The notes under the pieces are model-generated. The model saw only the letters and a program-made list of their open reading frames with translations, was not told the DNA's origin and did no database searches. 64,000 bases of DNA. It comes from JAZKJD01 sp040384585. GTDB taxonomy: Bacteria > Pseudomonadota > Gammaproteobacteria > Diplorickettsiales > Diplorickettsiaceae. Positions 60,756 through 64,000 of the stretch are shown here, piece by piece. Positions within the stretch are counted from its first letter, which is position 1. Each line of letters begins with the position of its first letter. The translations under genes were made by a program, and so were the position numbers. The DNA is taken from the NCBI GenBank assembly GCA_040384585.1, contig JAZKJD010000012.1, positions 62,001 through 126,000 on the forward strand. The letters are read 5' to 3'.

Positions 60756-60814
60756 ATATAAACCCGTTATACTCTCCCGCTTAGCTCCTATCTCTAAAGC
60801 GGCACCTTACATCA

Positions 60815-62608
60815 ATGCAACTCATTCGTAATTTTTCTATTATTGCCCATATCGACCATGGAAAATCTACCTTAGCGGATAGATTAATCCAAGTCTGTGG
60901 TGGCTTAAGTGAAAGGGAAATGTCATCTCAGGTCTTGGATTCCATGGAGTTAGAGCGTGAACGAGGAATTACCATAAAGGCACAAAGCGTCACGCTCAGC
61001 TTTCATGCTAAGGATGGGAAAACGTATCAATTAAATTTTATCGACACACCAGGTCATGTCGATTTTTCCTATGAAGTCTCACGATCCTTGGCGGCTTGTG
61101 AAGGTGCACTGCTTGTGGTGGATGCGGCACAAGGTGTTGAAGCACAAACCGTTGCCGTTTGTTATACCGCTATTGAACAAGGCTTAGAAGTGTTACCGGT
61201 GTTAAATAAAATCGATCTACCGCAAGCGGATCCAGAGCGCGTTATTCAAGAAATTGAAGATATCATTGGCATTTCGGCGCTGGATGCCGTGCGAGTCAGT
61301 GCTAAGACAGGGCTAGGCATTTCTGAATTATTAGAACGATTAGTCGCGCTGATACCGCCGCCGCAAGGCGATCGCTTAGCACCTTTACAAGCCTTGATAA
61401 TTGATTCTTGGTTTGATGCTTATTTAGGTGTTGTATCCTTAGTACGGATAAAAAATGGTTCTCTAAAAGTCGGTGAAAAAATTCAGGTCATGACAACAGG
61501 ACGGACTTATATTGCCGATAAGTTAGGAATTTTTACTCCCAAGCGGCAAGAACGAGAAAAGCTGAGTGCCGGTGAAGTCGGATTTATCATTGCTGGCGTT
61601 AAGGATATTCACGGGGCGCCGGTAGGGGATACCCTAACGCATGCCGCAAAACCGGCGACGCAAGCCTTACCGGGTTTCAAACGCGTTCATCCTCAGGTAT
61701 TTGCGGGTTTATTTCCAGTTAATGCAGAAGATTTTAGCGATTTTCGCGAAGCCCTGGAAAAATTAAGCTTAAACGATTCTTCATTATTCTATGAGCCTGA
61801 GACTTCTGAAGCCTTAGGATTTGGTTTTCGCTGTGGGTTTCTGGGATTATTACATATGGAGATTGTCCAAGAGCGTTTAGAACGAGAATATGATCTGGAT
61901 TTAATTACGACAGCGCCGACTGTTGTTTATGAGATAGTCAATACGCATGGTGAAATCTTATGTATTGATAATCCTGCTGACTTACCTGTTGCGAACCAGA
62001 TTCAAACCATGCGTGAACCGATGGTGTTAGCCAATATATTAGTACCTCAGACTTATCTAGGTGCCGTGATAACCCTTTGTAATGAACGGCGTGGCACTCA
62101 GACTACGTTACACTATACCGGTCAACAAGTTTCTGTATCTTATGAGTTGCCTATGAGTGAAGTGGTGTTGGATTTTTTTGATCGATTGAAATCATTGAGT
62201 CGAGGTTATGCATCGCTTGACTATCATTTCATTCGCTTTCAAGAAGCTGATTTAGTGAAGTTGGATATTCTAATCAATGGTGATAAAGTCGATGCCTTAG
62301 CCTTAGTCGTGCATCGTAGCCAAGTCCAATATCGAGGTCGTCAATTGGTAGAACGGCTTAGAGAGCTCATTCCACGTCAAATGTTTGAGGTTGCTCTGCA
62401 GGCGGCCATTGGTGCTCATGTTATCGCTAGAGAAACCGTCAAAGCTTTGCGTAAAAATGTATTAGCTAAGTGTTATGGTGGTGATGTTTCGCGTAAACGA
62501 AAATTATTAGAGAAGCAAAAAGCAGGTAAAAAGCGCATGAAAAAAGTAGGGCGGGTAGAGATTCCACAGCAAGCTTTTTTAGCCGTGTTACAACGAGAGA
62601 AAAAATAA
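60815..62608 (+). CDS. lepA: elongation factor 4
   Basis: 597 residues. A translational GTPase that remodels stalled or early ribosomes. G motifs: IAHIDHGKSTLADRL, DTPGHVDFSYEV, NKIDLPQADPE. The family-specific GFRCGFLGLLHMEIVQERLEREY and the C-terminal domain AKCYGGDVSRKRKLLEKQKAGKKRMK are complete. Near 100 residues after G1 the GVEAQTVA switch is normal. It is followed by lepB (18 bases) and rnc, the usual lepA-lepB-rnc order. Confidence 0.98.
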   Translation: MQLIRNFSIIAHIDHGKSTLADRLIQVCGGLSEREMSSQVLDSMELERERGITIKAQSVTLSFHAKDGKTYQLNFIDTPGHVDFSYEVSRSLAACEGALLVVDAAQGVEAQTVAVCYTAIEQGLEVLPVLNKIDLPQADPERVIQEIEDIIGISALDAVRVSAKTGLGISELLERLVALIPPPQGDRLAPLQALIIDSWFDAYLGVVSLVRIKNGSLKVGEKIQVMTTGRTYIADKLGIFTPKRQEREKLSAGEVGFIIAGVKDIHGAPVGDTLTHAAKPATQALPGFKRVHPQVFAGLFPVNAEDFSDFREALEKLSLNDSSLFYEPETSEALGFGFRCGFLGLLHMEIVQERLEREYDLDLITTAPTVVYEIVNTHGEILCIDNPADLPVANQIQTMREPMVLANILVPQTYLGAVITLCNERRGTQTTLHYTGQQVSVSYELPMSEVVLDFFDRLKSLSRGYASLDYHFIRFQEADLVKLDILINGDKVDALALVVHRSQVQYRGRQLVERLRELIPRQMFEVALQAAIGAHVIARETVKALRKNVLAKCYGGDVSRKRKLLEKQKAGKKRMKKVGRVEIPQQAFLAVLQREKK

Positions 62609-62626
62609 TATAAACGAGTTTACCCT

Positions 62627-63397
62627 ATGAATTTTGAACTTATATTAACTAGCGCTGTCATAGTAACGGGACTCATTACTTTAATGGATCTCTTAATTTT
62701 TGCATCACGACGAGAAAAGAAACACCTCACGAAACCTTCAGTCATCATCGAGTATGCTCGTTCCTTTTTTCCAATTTTATTACTGGTGTTGATACTCCGC
62801 TCTTTTTTAGCTGAACCCTTTCGTATTCCTTCCGGTTCAGAAAAACCGGATTTATTAATAGGTGACTTTATTGTTGCAAACAAGTTCACTTACGGAATAC
62901 GCTTACCCGTATTGCACAATAAAATAATGGCCATTGGCGAACCTAAACGTGGTGATGTGGTAGTATTTTTATGGCCGCGCGATACCTCTACCTATTTTAT
63001 TAAACGGGTGATTGGGTTGCCGGGTGATTTTATTGTTTATAAAGATAAAGTATTGACTATTAATGGACAACTTGCTACTCAAACATTGTTAGGGGAACGG
63101 TCTGATCAAGACGGAACAACAAAAAAATGGCCGGTATTACTAGAAGAAGAAAATTTATTAGGTGTAAAACATCCTATTTATATTCGACCTGATCAACCGG
63201 CTGGAGATTTTTCATTACAGGTGCCGCCCGGTAATTATTTTATGATGGGTGATAATCGGGATAATAGCTATGATAGTCGTTATTGGGGTTTTGTTCCGGA
63301 AAAAGATCTTGTAGGTAAAGCGATGTGGATATTTTTTAGTTGGGATGGTGAGCATAATCGAGTGCGATGGGATAGAATTGGATCACGAATTCAGTGA
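62627..63397 (+). CDS. lepB: signal peptidase I
   Basis: 256 residues. Two N-terminal helices (about 4-24 and 44-64) anchor the periplasmic catalytic domain, which cuts signal peptides. The Ser motif reads RIPSGSEKPDLLIGDFIVAN (usually SGSMxPTL), so the catalytic Ser is kept while Met and Thr are replaced by Glu and Asp. The Lys motif is FIKRVIGLPGD, and MMGDNRDNSYDSRYWGFVPE is the conserved box E. Changes around the Ser deserve attention but the dyad is intact. It overlaps nothing; rnc starts 10 bases after its stop codon. Confidence 0.95.
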   Translation: MNFELILTSAVIVTGLITLMDLLIFASRREKKHLTKPSVIIEYARSFFPILLLVLILRSFLAEPFRIPSGSEKPDLLIGDFIVANKFTYGIRLPVLHNKIMAIGEPKRGDVVVFLWPRDTSTYFIKRVIGLPGDFIVYKDKVLTINGQLATQTLLGERSDQDGTTKKWPVLLEEENLLGVKHPIYIRPDQPAGDFSLQVPPGNYFMMGDNRDNSYDSRYWGFVPEKDLVGKAMWIFFSWDGEHNRVRWDRIGSRIQ

Positions 63398-63407
63398 AGA
63401 GGTGGTG

Positions 63408-64000
63408 GTGAGGTCAAACGTAGAAGTCTTATCTAACCATTTAGGGTATCACTTTAAGACGCCTGAATTATTGGAAGATGCCTTGAGTCATCGCAGTTTT
63501 CGGGGAAACAAGAATAACGAGCGTCTAGAATATTTAGGGGATGCTGTCCTTAATTTTGTGATTGCAGCCGCTTTATTTCGAAAAAATAGGTTAGCACGCG
63601 AAGGCGAGTTGAGTCGATTACGTGCTAATTTGGTACGAGGCGAAACCCTGACTGATTTAGCACAAGAGTTCGAACTAGGAAAATATTTACGTTTAGGTGC
63701 AGGCGAATTAAAAACGGGGGGTGCGCAACGTAAATCGATTCTAGCAGATGGCTTGGAAGCCGTTGTTGGCGCTATTTATCTGGATGGTGGATTTCAAGCC
63801 TGTGAAAAATGTATTCTTTGTTGGTATGAAACGCGGCTTGAAAACGTTGAAACACTTCCTGATCTGAAAGATCCAAAAACACGATTACAAGAATATCTGC
63901 AAGCTCGCAAACTGCCTTTACCGCTTTATACTATCTTAATGCTAGCGGGGCCTGCGCATCAGCAAATATTCAAAGTGGAATGTCAACTGGATGGCTTACC
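63408..64000 (+). CDS. rnc: ribonuclease III, 3' end beyond window
   Basis: The frame opens at GTG 63408 with GAAGAGG just upstream and stays open to base 64000 (197 codons seen). Double-strand RNA endonuclease for rRNA processing. The RNase III signature is NNERLEYLGDAVLNFVIAA; HRSFRGNKN precedes it and ADGLEAVVGAIYLDGGF follows with the metal-binding Asp and Glu. DPKTRLQEYLQAR is the linker to the double-strand RNA-binding domain, of which only the start is in the window. The gene follows lepB in the conserved lepA-lepB-rnc operon. Confidence 0.96.
   Translation, partial: MRSNVEVLSNHLGYHFKTPELLEDALSHRSFRGNKNNERLEYLGDAVLNFVIAAALFRKNRLAREGELSRLRANLVRGETLTDLAQEFELGKYLRLGAGELKTGGAQRKSILADGLEAVVGAIYLDGGFQACEKCILCWYETRLENVETLPDLKDPKTRLQEYLQARKLPLPLYTILMLAGPAHQQIFKVECQLDGL

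Overview
The window is a low-GC gammaproteobacterial chromosome segment. The best fit is the order Legionellales, near Rickettsiella, Diplorickettsia or Coxiella. This is inferred from the housekeeping genes (lptM-lysA-dapF, lepA-lepB-rnc, hflK-hflC-hfq, sdhE-ygfX, rnpB near mraZ-rsmH-ftsL-ftsI), from eukaryote-like or effector-like proteins (ankyrin repeats, a giant coiled coil) and from heavy loading with palindromic repeats. No 16S or tRNA gene was seen, so the placement is tentative.

Layout: (1) 1-31145 is a large LPS/O-antigen locus. It makes sugars by three nucleotide routes: GDP-mannose (manC, gmd), dTDP-L-rhamnose (rfbA, rfbC, rfbD, rfbB) and a CDP-3,6-dideoxyhexose branch (rfbF, rfbG, an RfbH-like enzyme). 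Seven glycosyltransferases, two polytopic membrane proteins, two or three methyltransferase/SDR enzymes and GtrA-type proteins sit among them. An Rpn-type nuclease gene is embedded in it. The right end (26283-31145) joins an SDR, an acylating acetaldehyde dehydrogenase, a 4-hydroxy-2-oxovalerate aldolase and a thiamine-diphosphate carboligase to the CDP-sugar genes. Together they predict a C10 branched sugar of the erwiniose type. (2) 31142-43844 holds housekeeping genes: purA, hflC-hflK, hfq, polA, guaC, ccmE, sdhE-ygfX, erpA, anmK and the RNase P RNA. (3) 43998-51444 holds a 1248-residue coiled-coil protein, then the start of the division/cell-wall cluster (mraZ to ftsI) behind a textbook MraZ operator. 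The cluster stops after ftsI. (4) 51566-57628 holds a toxin-antitoxin pair, epmB, an unknown 284-residue protein, fumC and an ankyrin protein. (5) 57641-64000 holds dapF, lysA, a 46-codon lptM-like lipoprotein gene, a carboxylesterase, lepA, lepB and the start of rnc.

The gaps between genes are filled with at least five families of imperfect palindromes, called P1-P5 here. In several, two copies share a skeleton but have different arm sequences that still pair with each other. One P1 copy lies in frame inside a membrane-protein gene. A P4 copy is split by a 241-bp non-autonomous transposon-like element that has 8-bp target duplications and itself carries a P2 hairpin. Repeat sequence also supplies the last codons or stop codons of lysA, rfbB, rfbF and perhaps ccmE.

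Base composition is uneven. Bases 3301-3360 contain 8 G/C of 60, while 61801-61860 in lepA contain 25 of 60. The left edge and about 22400-27350 look distinctly A+T-rich, consistent with a mosaic, transferred O-antigen locus.
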